Assembly: GCA_963922875.1 (NCBI GenBank)
Contig: CAWUJH010000011.1
Span: forward strand, 62,001 to 126,000
Source: Ketobacter sp963922875
GTDB lineage: Bacteria > Pseudomonadota > Gammaproteobacteria > Pseudomonadales > Ketobacteraceae
Length of the DNA stretch: 64,000 nucleotides
Direction: 5' to 3'
In this document: positions 8,536-17,240 of the stretch, in pieces
Numbering within the stretch: the first letter of the stretch is position 1
Layout: each line of letters starts with the position of its first letter
Notes under the pieces: model-generated
Told to the model about the DNA's origin: nothing
Database searches by the model: none
What the model saw: the letters and a program-made list of their open reading frames with translations, nothing else
Position numbers and translations under genes: made by a program

Positions 8536-10452
8536 ATGAAATCAATACGATTCCTTGTGCTTTTGGGATTAGGCCTGTGGATTAGCCTGAGCCAAGCTCA
8601 AGATGAAGCGTTTTTACCCGTCCATGAAGCCTTCAAAGTAGAGGCTAGCGAGGATGGCACCGACATTGTGTATCGCTTTGATATTGCTGATGGTTACTAT
8701 CTATACAAGATGCGATTCGGCTTCGATATTAGCGACACCAGTCGGGGCGAGCTGGGAGAACCCCAATACAACAAAGCGGGCAAATGGAAAGATGACCCTA
8801 ATTTTGGCCGTGTGGAAGTATTTTTCCATCAGGTTGAGGTTCGCGTACCCGTCACGGCCACTGATGCAGGCTTCGTCGAAATAGATGCACGCTATCAGGG
8901 CTGTGCAGAAAAAGGTTTGTGCTATGTGCCACAAACCTTCACCAACATGTTTCAAGTGGACGCCCCTTCAGTGGCTAGTCCCGCAGTGGCTAGTCCCGGC
9001 CCAGACTCATCAGGTTCCGGTGGTCATAGTTCGCCGGCCCCAGAGAGTCCTTCTTTATTTCCAACCTCTCAAAACCAGCCACCATCACAAAACACCTCAC
9101 CCGTTGATTCCGACGATGCGTTTAGCATGGAGCAGTTTCTAGCCAACAGCAATTTACTGCCGATTCTTGGCGTTTTTTTTTTAGTAGGCCTGGGACTCAC
9201 CTTTACTCCCTGCGTACTCCCTATGGTGCCCATTCTCAGCGGCATCATTGTCGGCCAGGGTGAAGGGCTAACACGACAACGCGCTGCCGCACTTTCACTC
9301 ACTTATGTCTTGGGTATGGCCACCACTTATGCGGTACTCGGCGTCATTGCCGGTGTCACCGGGGCCAAGCTGCAAGTGGCCTTGCAAACACCCAGCGTCT
9401 TAATCGGGTTTGCCGTGGTGTTTTTTATTCTTGCCTTATCCATGTTTGGTTTCTTTGAATTGCAACTTCCTCATAGCGTGCAGAATCGCCTCAATAATAT
9501 GAGCCAAAAGCAGGCGGGCGGACGCTATATCGGAGTTGCTCTCATCGGTATATTTTCGGCGTTAGTGGTATCGCCTTGCGTGTCTGCTCCGCTGGCAGGC
9601 GCGTTGCTGTATATTGGCAAATCTGGTGATTGGGTGCTGGGAGGTAGTGCGTTGCTGGCTCTGGGGTTGGGCATGGGAACTCCCTTATTAGCCATCGGTA
9701 TATTTGGCGCCAACATTCTGCCCAAAGCCGGAGCCTGGATGGATAATGTCAAAGGCCTGTTCGGCGTGTTACTACTCGCCGTCGCCTTATGGCTGGTAAA
9801 ACACTTAATGCCCAGCGCCCTGGCCTGGAGTTTAGCGGGAGGGCTTTGCATCCTGGCGGGGCTCTATTCTGGCGCCCTGGAATCCCAGCCCAAATCCACC
9901 GGCAAATTTTTCAAGGCAATTGGCCTCAGCGCCATGGTGGCTGGCGCGGGCCTGATACTGAGCAGCGTGATCCATACTGGCGTTATTGCGGTTCCCGGCG
10001 CCAATCCCGCCAGCCAGGCATCGCTGCCCTTTCAAAGAGTGTTTACCCAGGCAGAACTTGAACAGCAAATGGCGGCTGCCAAGGCGCAACGGCAACCGGT
10101 AATGATCGACTTTTACGCAGACTGGTGCTCAGCCTGCCTGGAAATGGAACATCAGACCTTCAGTAAAGCGTCGGTCCAGGCTAAGCTGGCGCACTATCGT
10201 TGGTTACAAATAGATCTCACCAATAATCCCGAAGCCACCGCCTTGTTGGGTCGGTTTGACATTCCAGGGCCACCGGCGATCCTGTTTTTCGACAGCGCAG
10301 GCAACGAGCGCCATCAAGCACGCATTCTGGCCTACAAATCAAAAGAGCGCTTTTTGGCCCACTTGGATAAACATCAACTCACCACCAACGACCAGCTGCA
10401 GGCATTCCGTGATGATTATATTTCAGAAAGGCTGCCGATTAGCCGGCCTTGA
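8536..10452 (+). CDS. dsbD: DsbD, thiol:disulfide interchange protein
   Basis: A 638-residue inner-membrane reductase that carries electrons from cytoplasmic thioredoxin to periplasmic DsbC, cytochrome c maturation proteins and similar partners. A signal peptide (to about residue 21) precedes the alpha domain with redox cysteines C123 and C129. A Pro/Ser-rich linker covers about 145-195. The membrane beta domain spans about 205-480 with C226 (FTPCVLP) and C348 (SPCVSAP). The gamma thioredoxin domain has C531-S-A-C534. All six functional cysteines are present. The ATG at 8536 follows AGGAAAA. The linker contains a small DNA tandem repeat (8971-9000). Confidence 0.96.
   Translation: MKSIRFLVLLGLGLWISLSQAQDEAFLPVHEAFKVEASEDGTDIVYRFDIADGYYLYKMRFGFDISDTSRGELGEPQYNKAGKWKDDPNFGRVEVFFHQVEVRVPVTATDAGFVEIDARYQGCAEKGLCYVPQTFTNMFQVDAPSVASPAVASPGPDSSGSGGHSSPAPESPSLFPTSQNQPPSQNTSPVDSDDAFSMEQFLANSNLLPILGVFFLVGLGLTFTPCVLPMVPILSGIIVGQGEGLTRQRAAALSLTYVLGMATTYAVLGVIAGVTGAKLQVALQTPSVLIGFAVVFFILALSMFGFFELQLPHSVQNRLNNMSQKQAGGRYIGVALIGIFSALVVSPCVSAPLAGALLYIGKSGDWVLGGSALLALGLGMGTPLLAIGIFGANILPKAGAWMDNVKGLFGVLLLAVALWLVKHLMPSALAWSLAGGLCILAGLYSGALESQPKSTGKFFKAIGLSAMVAGAGLILSSVIHTGVIAVPGANPASQASLPFQRVFTQAELEQQMAAAKAQRQPVMIDFYADWCSACLEMEHQTFSKASVQAKLAHYRWLQIDLTNNPEATALLGRFDIPGPPAILFFDSAGNERHQARILAYKSKERFLAHLDKHQLTTNDQLQAFRDDYISERLPISRP
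8971..9000 (+). repeat. 15-bp tandem repeat inside the dsbD linker
   Basis: Two adjacent 15-bp units (8971-8985 and 8986-9000) differ at one position and encode VASPA-VASPG in the linker between the alpha and beta domains of DsbD. It is in frame and probably neutral in length. Confidence 0.85.
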
Positions 10453-10613
10453 GGTCTGCAGAATAAGTTAAAAGCCGAGTGGTTGGTTTATTGTTTGGTA
10501 AAATATAACCAAAAAAGTGGTCAAATTCCGGTGAAAATGCACCTTATGTCGCTTAACTTGTAAATAAATGTAAGAACCAGCAGAAACCGGAAGCAGGCAG
10601 CCGTGGCTGTCGC

Positions 10614-10619
10614 TATAAT
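10614..10619 (+). promoter_or_regulatory. Candidate -10 box upstream of aroQ-accBC
   Basis: A perfect TATAAT lies 42 bases before the aroQ start. No good -35 sits 17 bases upstream, so the assignment rests on the -10 alone. The spacer between dsbD and aroQ (10453-10660) shows nothing else recognisable. Confidence 0.35.
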
Positions 10620-10660
10620 CAAGACTAAAAACTTCAACAACTAGGGATCCACCGCTTTTT

Positions 10661-11098
10661 ATGGCACAGATTCTCTTGCTCAATGGGCCCAACCTAAACC
10701 TGCTAGGAACTCGCGAACCAGGCATTTATGGGCATCAAACCTTGTCCGAAATTGAAGCAACCGTTGTTCGCTTAGCCAAAGAACACGGCCACGCCTGCGA
10801 GTGCTTACAAAGCAATCGGGAATACGAGCTAATTGAGAGAATCCATCAGGCTGGCCAGGACGGTACCGCGTTTATTATTATCAACCCTGCGGCATTTACC
10901 CATACCAGCGTCGCCATTCGGGATGCCCTGGCAGGCGTTAAGATTCCCTTCGTCGAAGTTCATTTATCCAATATTCACCAGCGCGAGCCTTTTCGCCAGC
11001 ATTCCTACTTTTCTGATGCCGCCTTGGGTGTCATTTGTGGCTTTGGCGCGCTGGGTTATGAGCTGGCACTGCAGGTGGCAGTGCAAAACCTTCAATAA
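10661..11098 (+). CDS. aroQ: Type II 3-dehydroquinate dehydratase
   Basis: A 145-residue enzyme of the shikimate pathway that converts 3-dehydroquinate to 3-dehydroshikimate. The signature LNGPNLNLLGTREP is at the N-terminus, with the catalytic tyrosine Y23, N75 and H81 in INPAAFTH, and the catalytic histidine H101 in EVHLSN. Length is normal for the dodecameric type II family. It lies 30 bases upstream of accB, the usual aroQ-accB-accC order in many gammaproteobacteria. The ribosome site is weak (AGGGA about 13 bases upstream). Confidence 0.96.
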   Translation: MAQILLLNGPNLNLLGTREPGIYGHQTLSEIEATVVRLAKEHGHACECLQSNREYELIERIHQAGQDGTAFIIINPAAFTHTSVAIRDALAGVKIPFVEVHLSNIHQREPFRQHSYFSDAALGVICGFGALGYELALQVAVQNLQ

Positions 11099-11128
11099 GT
11101 AACAATAACGAAAAGAGAAGTTCCCACA

Positions 11129-11599
11129 ATGGATATTCGCAAAGTAAAAAAACTTATCGAACTACTAGAAGAATCAGGCATCGACGAAATCGAAATTAAA
11201 GAAGGCGAGGAATCGGTCAGAATCAGTCGCAATCAGTTCCGCGCCGCCGCTATGCCCTACCCACAACAATTTGCCCCGGCGCCCGCAACAACCTCTGCGC
11301 CTGCAGCCTCAGCCCCACAAGAAACAAGCACTGGCACTGCCGGTGACAGCAGCTCAGTCCCCTCTGGCCATCAGATTAAATCACCGATGGTAGGCACCTT
11401 TTACCGATCGCCATCTCCCGATGCGAAATCCTTTGTGGAAGTAGGCCAAAAAGTAAAAGCGGGAGATACTCTCTGTATCGTGGAAGCGATGAAGATGATG
11501 AACCAAATTGAGTCCGATAAAACAGGTACCGTGGTAGCCATTTTGGCAGACGATGCCGAACCGGTGGAATTTGATCAACCTCTCTTCATCATCAACTAA
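11129..11599 (+). CDS. accB: Biotin carboxyl carrier protein of acetyl-CoA carboxylase
   Basis: A 156-residue carrier. The short N-terminal helix domain (1-35) is followed by an Ala/Pro-rich flexible linker (about 45-80) and the biotinyl domain. K122 in EAMKMM is the expected biotinylation site. It carries the carboxybiotin between AccC and the AccAD carboxyltransferase in the first step of fatty acid synthesis. accC begins 12 bases downstream, and the two are co-transcribed in known relatives. Confidence 0.97.
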   Translation: MDIRKVKKLIELLEESGIDEIEIKEGEESVRISRNQFRAAAMPYPQQFAPAPATTSAPAASAPQETSTGTAGDSSSVPSGHQIKSPMVGTFYRSPSPDAKSFVEVGQKVKAGDTLCIVEAMKMMNQIESDKTGTVVAILADDAEPVEFDQPLFIIN

Positions 11600-11611
11600 A
11601 AGGCCCACACC

Positions 11612-12958
11612 ATGTTACAAAAAGTGCTAATCGCCAATCGCGGCGAAATTGCCCTTCGCGTATTGCGTGCATGCAAAGAGCTGGGTATTCAAACGGTGGC
11701 CGTCTATTCTACGGCCGACAAAGACTTGATGCACATTCGCCTTGCTGACGAAGCCGTCTGTATCGGCCCTGCCTCAGCCTCAGACAGCTACTTAAACATT
11801 CCAGCCATTATCAGTGCGGCCGAAATTACCAGCGCCGACGCCATTCATCCTGGATATGGATTTCTCGCTGAGAATGCCGACTTTGCCGAACGGGTAACAG
11901 ACAGCGGCTTTATATTTATCGGCCCTGAAGCTCAGACTATACGCTTAATGGGCAACAAGGTATCAGCTATCGAAGCCATGAAGAATGCGGGTGTGCCTTG
12001 CGTTCCTGGCTCTGACGGACCACTGAATGACGATAATCATCGAACACTGAAACTGGGCCGTAAAATTGGCTATCCGGTGATAATCAAAGCAGCCTCCGGT
12101 GGCGGTGGTCGCGGCATGCGCGTGGTTCACACCGAGCAGGATTTAATTAAAGCCATTAGCCTGACTCGTGCCGAAGCCAAAGCGGCTTTTGGCGATGGTA
12201 CGGTTTATATGGAAAAGTTTTTGACGACTCCGCGCCATGTTGAAATTCAAGTGCTCGCAGATGGTCAAGGGCATGCCGTTTATTTAGGTGATCGTGATTG
12301 CTCACTGCAACGCCGCCATCAAAAAGTCGTAGAAGAAGCACCCGCTCCTGGAATTCCTGAAAAACTACGTAAAGAAGTGGGTGAACGCTGCGTTCAAGCC
12401 TGTATTGATATTAATTATCGAGGTGCAGGCACCTTTGAATTTCTCTATGAAAATGAGAGTTTTTACTTTATTGAGATGAACACTCGGGTTCAAGTGGAAC
12501 ATCCTGTCACCGAAATGGTCACTGGAGTCGACATCATCAAAGAGCAGCTCCATATTGCCAGTGGCACTCCGCTCAGAATTCAACAATCCGAAATTGAAAT
12601 CAAAGGCCACGCCATAGAATGTCGCATCAATGCCGAAGATCCGAAAACTTTCATACCGAGCCCAGGCACGATCCAACATTGGCATGCACCAGGCGGTAAC
12701 GGTGTTCGTATGGACACTCATATTTATACCGGGTATAAAGTGCCCCCCAACTACGACTCGCTAATTGGAAAATTGATCACCTACGGGGAAACCCGAGACG
12801 TTGCCTTGCAACGGATGCGCAATGCGTTGGATGAAATACTGGTGGAAGGAATTAAAACCAATATAGCGTTACATCAAGATGTTATTATGGCCGATAGCGG
12901 TTTTAACAAAGGCGGCGTGGATATTCACTACTTGGAAAAAATCCTCAGCGGCCATTAA
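11612..12958 (+). CDS. accC: Biotin carboxylase subunit of acetyl-CoA carboxylase
   Basis: A 448-residue ATP-grasp enzyme that carboxylates biotin on AccB using ATP and bicarbonate. The N-terminal ANRGEIALRVLRA, the glycine-rich GGGGRGMR ATP loop and the EMNTRVQVEHPVTE segment of the active site are all intact. Length matches the E. coli protein closely. It starts 12 bases after accB with a modest AAGG ribosome site, and prmA follows 17 bases later, suggesting one operon. Confidence 0.98.
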   Translation: MLQKVLIANRGEIALRVLRACKELGIQTVAVYSTADKDLMHIRLADEAVCIGPASASDSYLNIPAIISAAEITSADAIHPGYGFLAENADFAERVTDSGFIFIGPEAQTIRLMGNKVSAIEAMKNAGVPCVPGSDGPLNDDNHRTLKLGRKIGYPVIIKAASGGGGRGMRVVHTEQDLIKAISLTRAEAKAAFGDGTVYMEKFLTTPRHVEIQVLADGQGHAVYLGDRDCSLQRRHQKVVEEAPAPGIPEKLRKEVGERCVQACIDINYRGAGTFEFLYENESFYFIEMNTRVQVEHPVTEMVTGVDIIKEQLHIASGTPLRIQQSEIEIKGHAIECRINAEDPKTFIPSPGTIQHWHAPGGNGVRMDTHIYTGYKVPPNYDSLIGKLITYGETRDVALQRMRNALDEILVEGIKTNIALHQDVIMADSGFNKGGVDIHYLEKILSGH

Positions 12959-12975
12959 TGTTTAAGTGAGCACCA

Positions 12976-13851
12976 ATGGCGTGGATTCAAGTAAAAATAC
13001 AAAGCAGTGGGCAGAACAGCGCCCACATCGAAGATTTATTAATGGGCTTGGGAGCCGTATCGGTCACCCTGGAAGACAGTGGTGACCAGCCGTTACTGGA
13101 ACCACCACTGGGCACCACACCGGTATGGGATGACACCACCTTCACCGGGCTTTTCGACGCTGACATCAATACCGACCTCATTTGTGCAGCACTCATCAAC
13201 AGCCTGGGCGCAAACACCCCCATTAAAGTAGCCACTCTTGAAGAAAAAGACTGGGTACGTGAATGGATGGATACCTTTGAACCCATTCGCTTCGGCGATC
13301 GACTTTGGGTTTGCCCCAGCTGGCACACACCACCCGAACCCGATGCGGTCAACCTGCTTCTGGATCCAGGTCTTGCCTTCGGCACTGGCACCCATGAAAC
13401 CACCTCACTGTGCCTACAATGGCTCGATAAAAGCGACCTTACGGGTAAAACTGTGGTGGACTTCGGTTGTGGCTCCGGCATTTTGGCGATTGCAGCGGCA
13501 TTACTGGGTGCTGAGCGTGTCCTCTGTATCGACAACGACCCTCAAGCACTGATGGCAACCCGAGCGAATGCCGAGCGCAACAAGGTAAGCCAGCGTTTGG
13601 AAGTCGTAGCTCCGCGCAAGGATTACCAGTTCAGTGCTGATATCGTACTGGCCAATATCCTAGCAGCACCGCTGATACAGCTCAGCTCGTTATTGGCCGG
13701 ATTGACCCATTCCGGTGGCCTCATCGTGCTGTCAGGGATATTGGAAAATCAGGCCAATGACGTAAGCAAAGCCTATCAACCCTGGTTTAATGACCTGGAA
13801 ATTGTACAAAAAGGCGACTGGGTTCGTATTTCTGGCGCAAAATCAGTCTAA
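12976..13851 (+). CDS. prmA: Ribosomal protein L11 methyltransferase
   Basis: A 291-residue S-adenosylmethionine-dependent methyltransferase that modifies ribosomal protein L11. An N-terminal substrate-recognition domain precedes the Rossmann-like domain, with the SAM motif VVDFGCGSGILAIAA at about 158-172 and NILAAPL at about 226-232. The accC-prmA order is widely conserved. Length is typical. The ribosome site is weak, so coupling to accC is plausible. Confidence 0.96.
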   Translation: MAWIQVKIQSSGQNSAHIEDLLMGLGAVSVTLEDSGDQPLLEPPLGTTPVWDDTTFTGLFDADINTDLICAALINSLGANTPIKVATLEEKDWVREWMDTFEPIRFGDRLWVCPSWHTPPEPDAVNLLLDPGLAFGTGTHETTSLCLQWLDKSDLTGKTVVDFGCGSGILAIAAALLGAERVLCIDNDPQALMATRANAERNKVSQRLEVVAPRKDYQFSADIVLANILAAPLIQLSSLLAGLTHSGGLIVLSGILENQANDVSKAYQPWFNDLEIVQKGDWVRISGAKSV

Positions 13852-13983
13852 ATTGGTGACACTATCACGCGGTCACCGGCTAAACTAAGAATATTAACCT
13901 AAGTTTCTGATAACCTAGGTTTTTGATCAGCCTGCATTTTGAATAGATGCAAGCAGTGTAAGTAAAGGAGCGATAAACGCCGT

Positions 13984-15525
13984 ATGCCCGACAACATGCT
14001 CACTAAGTGCCCTCACTGTGGCACAACCTTTCGTCTTACCGTAGCTCAGCTGAAAGTTGCTGGCGGCGCGGTAAGATGTGGAGCCTGTTATCATGTATTC
14101 CATGCGGCCGGACATATCGTTAATGCTACAGACACCGGCCACAGGTCCACCCCACCAAAAGATGTATTTGCAGATAACATCACTCAGGCGCCCAGTAGTT
14201 TCGATTCCAGAATTCCCAAGCTGGGAGATAATGAACCTGCACCGACTCCTGAGGTAAAAACCGTCGCGCCAAAACCAAAGATAAAAAACAATGATGATAC
14301 CTGGGCAGAAGCCATGCTGCGTGAGCTAGGTGAAGACATTGACGATGACGAACCCGCTTCTCCAAGCAATAAGATTTCAAGCGAGAATGTATTCAGTCTG
14401 GAAGACGACACGCCAGCACCGAAAACAAAGCTCAGAGAAAAGTCAGCCTTTCAAGACACCGAACTCAGCGATACGTTTGTCAATTTGGGTAATTTTTCCA
14501 GTGATGATCCGTTTGCGGCTCTCGATCTCGAAGCAGAGGACGCCGCCGATGATGACGTCAAGGACGACGAATCCTGGGCTAAAGCTATACTGAACGAGCT
14601 GGAACAAGAAGAAACTCCGCAAAAAAAAGACGAAGGTTTCTCTCTATTAATGGACGAGGACCACGCAGAAAATTCGAATTCCCCCTACGCCAAGCGTGCC
14701 CGCAAAGAACGGGACTCTGACGCTTTTAGAACTTTTCAACAGGCCAAAGAACAAAAGCAGGCAAAACAGCGGAACAGCATCAAACATGTTAACCCACTGA
14801 GAAATGACGAAACTGAAGAATTTTTCCGGCAGTTTGAAGAAACCCCAGAGCCTATAAAGACAAAGCAACCAACACCGCAACGAAAGCAAGAACCTATTAA
14901 GCCGCTGGAAGATCTCGATAACGAAGACTTTATTAGTGAAGACTTCACCAATACTGGCGCACTGTTCGCTGATACCGATGACGTGCGCAAACGGCAATAC
15001 CGAATTCAAGCACGCAAAGCCGCACAGGAACAAATACAGGTAGAGCGCAATTATTCTCTTTGGTTCGGTGTTGGCTGCTTTCTGCTGATTCTCACGCTCT
15101 CGGCTCAATATACGTTCTTTCATTTTGAGAGCGTGGCCCGCAACTCCACCTTTCGGCCCTATCTGGAAGCCATTTGCGGTCCCCTCAACTGCACCCTACC
15201 CCATCAGGTCGATACCAGCAAAGTGGTCAGCTCCAACTTGGTAGTGCGCTCACACCCCCGAGAACAAAACGCCTTGATTATCGACGCCATTATTAAAAAT
15301 TTAGCGGGGTTTATTCAGCCCTTCCCCGATATCAAGCTGTCCTTTCAAGATATGAATGGCCGCGTTGTTTCCAGTCGCCGCTTCAAACCTACTGAATACA
15401 TTCAGGATAAACGCATAGATATCAATGCAATGCCCAACAACACCCCAATTCATCTTAACCTTGAAATCGTTGACCCCGGATCAAAAGCGGTAAACTATCA
15501 GTTAAATTTCTTACCTCAATCCTAG
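13984..15525 (+). CDS. MJ0042-type zinc-ribbon and DUF3426 membrane protein
   Basis: A 513-residue protein of unknown function found between prmA and dusB in Pseudomonas relatives. The N-terminal zinc ribbon uses C9, C12, C32 and C35. A long, acidic, low-complexity region (about 60-340) follows, then one transmembrane helix (about 355-377) and a C-terminal DUF3426 domain. The acidic region holds two copies of a short helical motif around W107 (WAEAMLREL) and W198 (WAKAILNEL). It may be a membrane-tethered regulator or scaffold, but there is no direct evidence. AAAGGAG lies about 13 bases before ATG 13984; an in-frame ATG at 13996 is an alternative start. Confidence 0.82.
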   Translation: MPDNMLTKCPHCGTTFRLTVAQLKVAGGAVRCGACYHVFHAAGHIVNATDTGHRSTPPKDVFADNITQAPSSFDSRIPKLGDNEPAPTPEVKTVAPKPKIKNNDDTWAEAMLRELGEDIDDDEPASPSNKISSENVFSLEDDTPAPKTKLREKSAFQDTELSDTFVNLGNFSSDDPFAALDLEAEDAADDDVKDDESWAKAILNELEQEETPQKKDEGFSLLMDEDHAENSNSPYAKRARKERDSDAFRTFQQAKEQKQAKQRNSIKHVNPLRNDETEEFFRQFEETPEPIKTKQPTPQRKQEPIKPLEDLDNEDFISEDFTNTGALFADTDDVRKRQYRIQARKAAQEQIQVERNYSLWFGVGCFLLILTLSAQYTFFHFESVARNSTFRPYLEAICGPLNCTLPHQVDTSKVVSSNLVVRSHPREQNALIIDAIIKNLAGFIQPFPDIKLSFQDMNGRVVSSRRFKPTEYIQDKRIDINAMPNNTPIHLNLEIVDPGSKAVNYQLNFLPQS

Positions 15526-15694
15526 GTTTCTGTTTATTAATCCATCAGCTTTACACCCTTTTTTTGAAGGCCGTCGGAAAATTTTACAAAAGTAGTAAAA
15601 ACCTTATTTATTCTGACGATGCTTCCCGCTATCATAGATCGATCTTTAAGCATTGCTGAATCTCATTAGGCGTCCAATTAATCAGGAGCTATCT

Positions 15695-16687
15695 GTGTCT
15701 ATACAGATCGGGCCCTACAAACTAAACAGTCCTCTGGCCTTAGCTCCCATGGCAGGAGTGACAGACCAGCCTTTTCGCAGCTTATGTAAGCGATTGGGCG
15801 CAGGTATTGTGGTTGCTGAGATGCTAACTAGTGACAGCAAGCTCTGGCATACGCCAAAATCACAACGACGTATGATTCATAGTAGCGAGCCAGAACCTCG
15901 CTCGGTACAAATTGCCGGCACAGAGCCGCAGATGATGGCCCAGGCCGCGCAACTCTGCGTTGCCCGTGGCGCCCAAATCATCGACATCAATATGGGGTGC
16001 CCGGCAAAAAAAGTTTGCAAAAAAGCGGCAGGATCCGCACTGTTAAAAGATGAAGCGCTGGTTAAGGCCATCTTGGCAGCAGTAGTAACCGCCGTAGAAG
16101 TGCCAGTTACGCTGAAAATTCGGACCGGATGGGATCCCGAGCATCGCAATGGCGTTACCATTGCAAAAATTGCAGAGGAATCAGGTATTCAGGCATTGGC
16201 CGTTCACGGCCGTACAAGAGCTTGTGCCTACAAAGGCGAGGTTGAATATGACACGATTGCCCAAATAAAAGAATCTGTGAAGATTCCAATATTTGCCAAT
16301 GGTGATATAACCACGCCTTTGCAGGCCAAACAGGTCATCGACTACACCAAAGTAGATGGCATTATGATCGGAAGAGCAGCTCAGGGGAACCCCTGGATTT
16401 TTCAGGAAATTCAGCATTTTCTTGAACATGGGGAAATACTTTCGGCGCCCAGCAACAGGGAAGCGAAGGCGGTAGTTGTGGAGCATTTAAAAAGCTTACA
16501 CGCATTTTACGGAGAACAACTGGGGGTACGTATCGCGCGAAAGCATTTCGCTTGGTATGTCCAAGATAGACCAATGGGGTTACTTTTTAAGTCCATTTTC
16601 AACCAGCTGAACTCCGCGCCGAAACAAATCGCCACTGCTCAGGAATACTTTGAGCAATTAATCAAGGGAGAGGTAATGGCGGCATGA
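15695..16687 (+). CDS. dusB: tRNA-dihydrouridine synthase B
   Basis: A 330-residue FMN enzyme that reduces specific uridines in tRNA. The TIM-barrel start ALAPMAGVTDQPF and the catalytic C102 in NMGCPAKKVCKK are present, as is the HGRTRA segment. The start chosen is GTG 15695, with AGGAG six bases upstream. It begins SIQIGPYKL, as DusB proteins normally do; an upstream ATG at 15653 lacks a ribosome site and would add 14 unusual residues. The stop overlaps the fis start by four bases (ATGA), the classical dusB-fis arrangement. Confidence 0.95.
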   Translation: MSIQIGPYKLNSPLALAPMAGVTDQPFRSLCKRLGAGIVVAEMLTSDSKLWHTPKSQRRMIHSSEPEPRSVQIAGTEPQMMAQAAQLCVARGAQIIDINMGCPAKKVCKKAAGSALLKDEALVKAILAAVVTAVEVPVTLKIRTGWDPEHRNGVTIAKIAEESGIQALAVHGRTRACAYKGEVEYDTIAQIKESVKIPIFANGDITTPLQAKQVIDYTKVDGIMIGRAAQGNPWIFQEIQHFLEHGEILSAPSNREAKAVVVEHLKSLHAFYGEQLGVRIARKHFAWYVQDRPMGLLFKSIFNQLNSAPKQIATAQEYFEQLIKGEVMAA

Positions 16688-17016
16688 ACGAAACCAACTA
16701 CAACGAGGAAGCAGGGCTCGCAGATGATTCTTCATCTTCAGCGGGTAACACCAACCTGAAACAACATCTGGTGTCTTCGGCAGATCAGGGGCAAACGCTT
16801 GGCGACAATGTCCACCGTGCGTTACGCAATTATTTTGCCCACCTGGACGGCCAACCAGTCACTGATGTCTATCAGATGGTTTTATCTGAAGTGGAAGCAC
16901 CCTTGCTTGAAGCGGTAATGGAATATACCCGGGGAAATCAGACCAAAGCATCGGTTTTGTTGGGTTTAAATCGTGGGACGCTACGTAAGAAGCTGAAAAC
17001 CTACGGTTTAATCTAA
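16684..17016 (+). CDS. fis: DNA-binding protein Fis
   Basis: A 110-residue nucleoid protein and global regulator. The C-terminal helix-turn-helix (NQTKASVLLGLNRGTLRKKL, about 85-104) is typical, while the N-terminal 30 residues are variable, as in Pseudomonas Fis. Translation is probably coupled to dusB by the ATGA overlap. A strong inverted repeat follows at 17031-17067. Confidence 0.95.
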   Translation: MNETNYNEEAGLADDSSSSAGNTNLKQHLVSSADQGQTLGDNVHRALRNYFAHLDGQPVTDVYQMVLSEVEAPLLEAVMEYTRGNQTKASVLLGLNRGTLRKKLKTYGLI

Positions 17017-17030
17017 TCTGAGCTAGCCGA

Positions 17031-17067
17031 TTGTACGGGCCTTGTCGTCCAGCGACAACCCGTACAA
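17031..17067 (+). terminator. Long hairpin after dusB-fis
   Basis: TTGTACGGG at 17031-17039 pairs with 17059-17067, and TTGTCG at 17042-17047 pairs with 17053-17058 inside it, giving 15 pairs with a two-base bulge. It lies 15 bases past the fis stop. No T-run follows directly, so it may be Rho-assisted or act as an RNA stabiliser. The rest of 17068-17240 shows no gene. Confidence 0.55.
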
Positions 17068-17240
17068 AAACTCAGGGCACTTTGACAGGCGCTCCGGCTT
17101 CGCTTACCTTTTTTACATTCAAGCCTTAAATCCAAGGCTAATTCCGACTACAATGCGGCCCGCGTCCGCTGCAACAGTATTGCCAGCATCTGGACCCACC
17201 CAACCCCGAAATCAACCGTAAACTTAATTTATAGAATCCT

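Noticed and set aside
12987..13535. 182-codon minus-strand frame opposite prmA
   Set aside because: Shadow of prmA; low-complexity Ser-rich composition and no domain.
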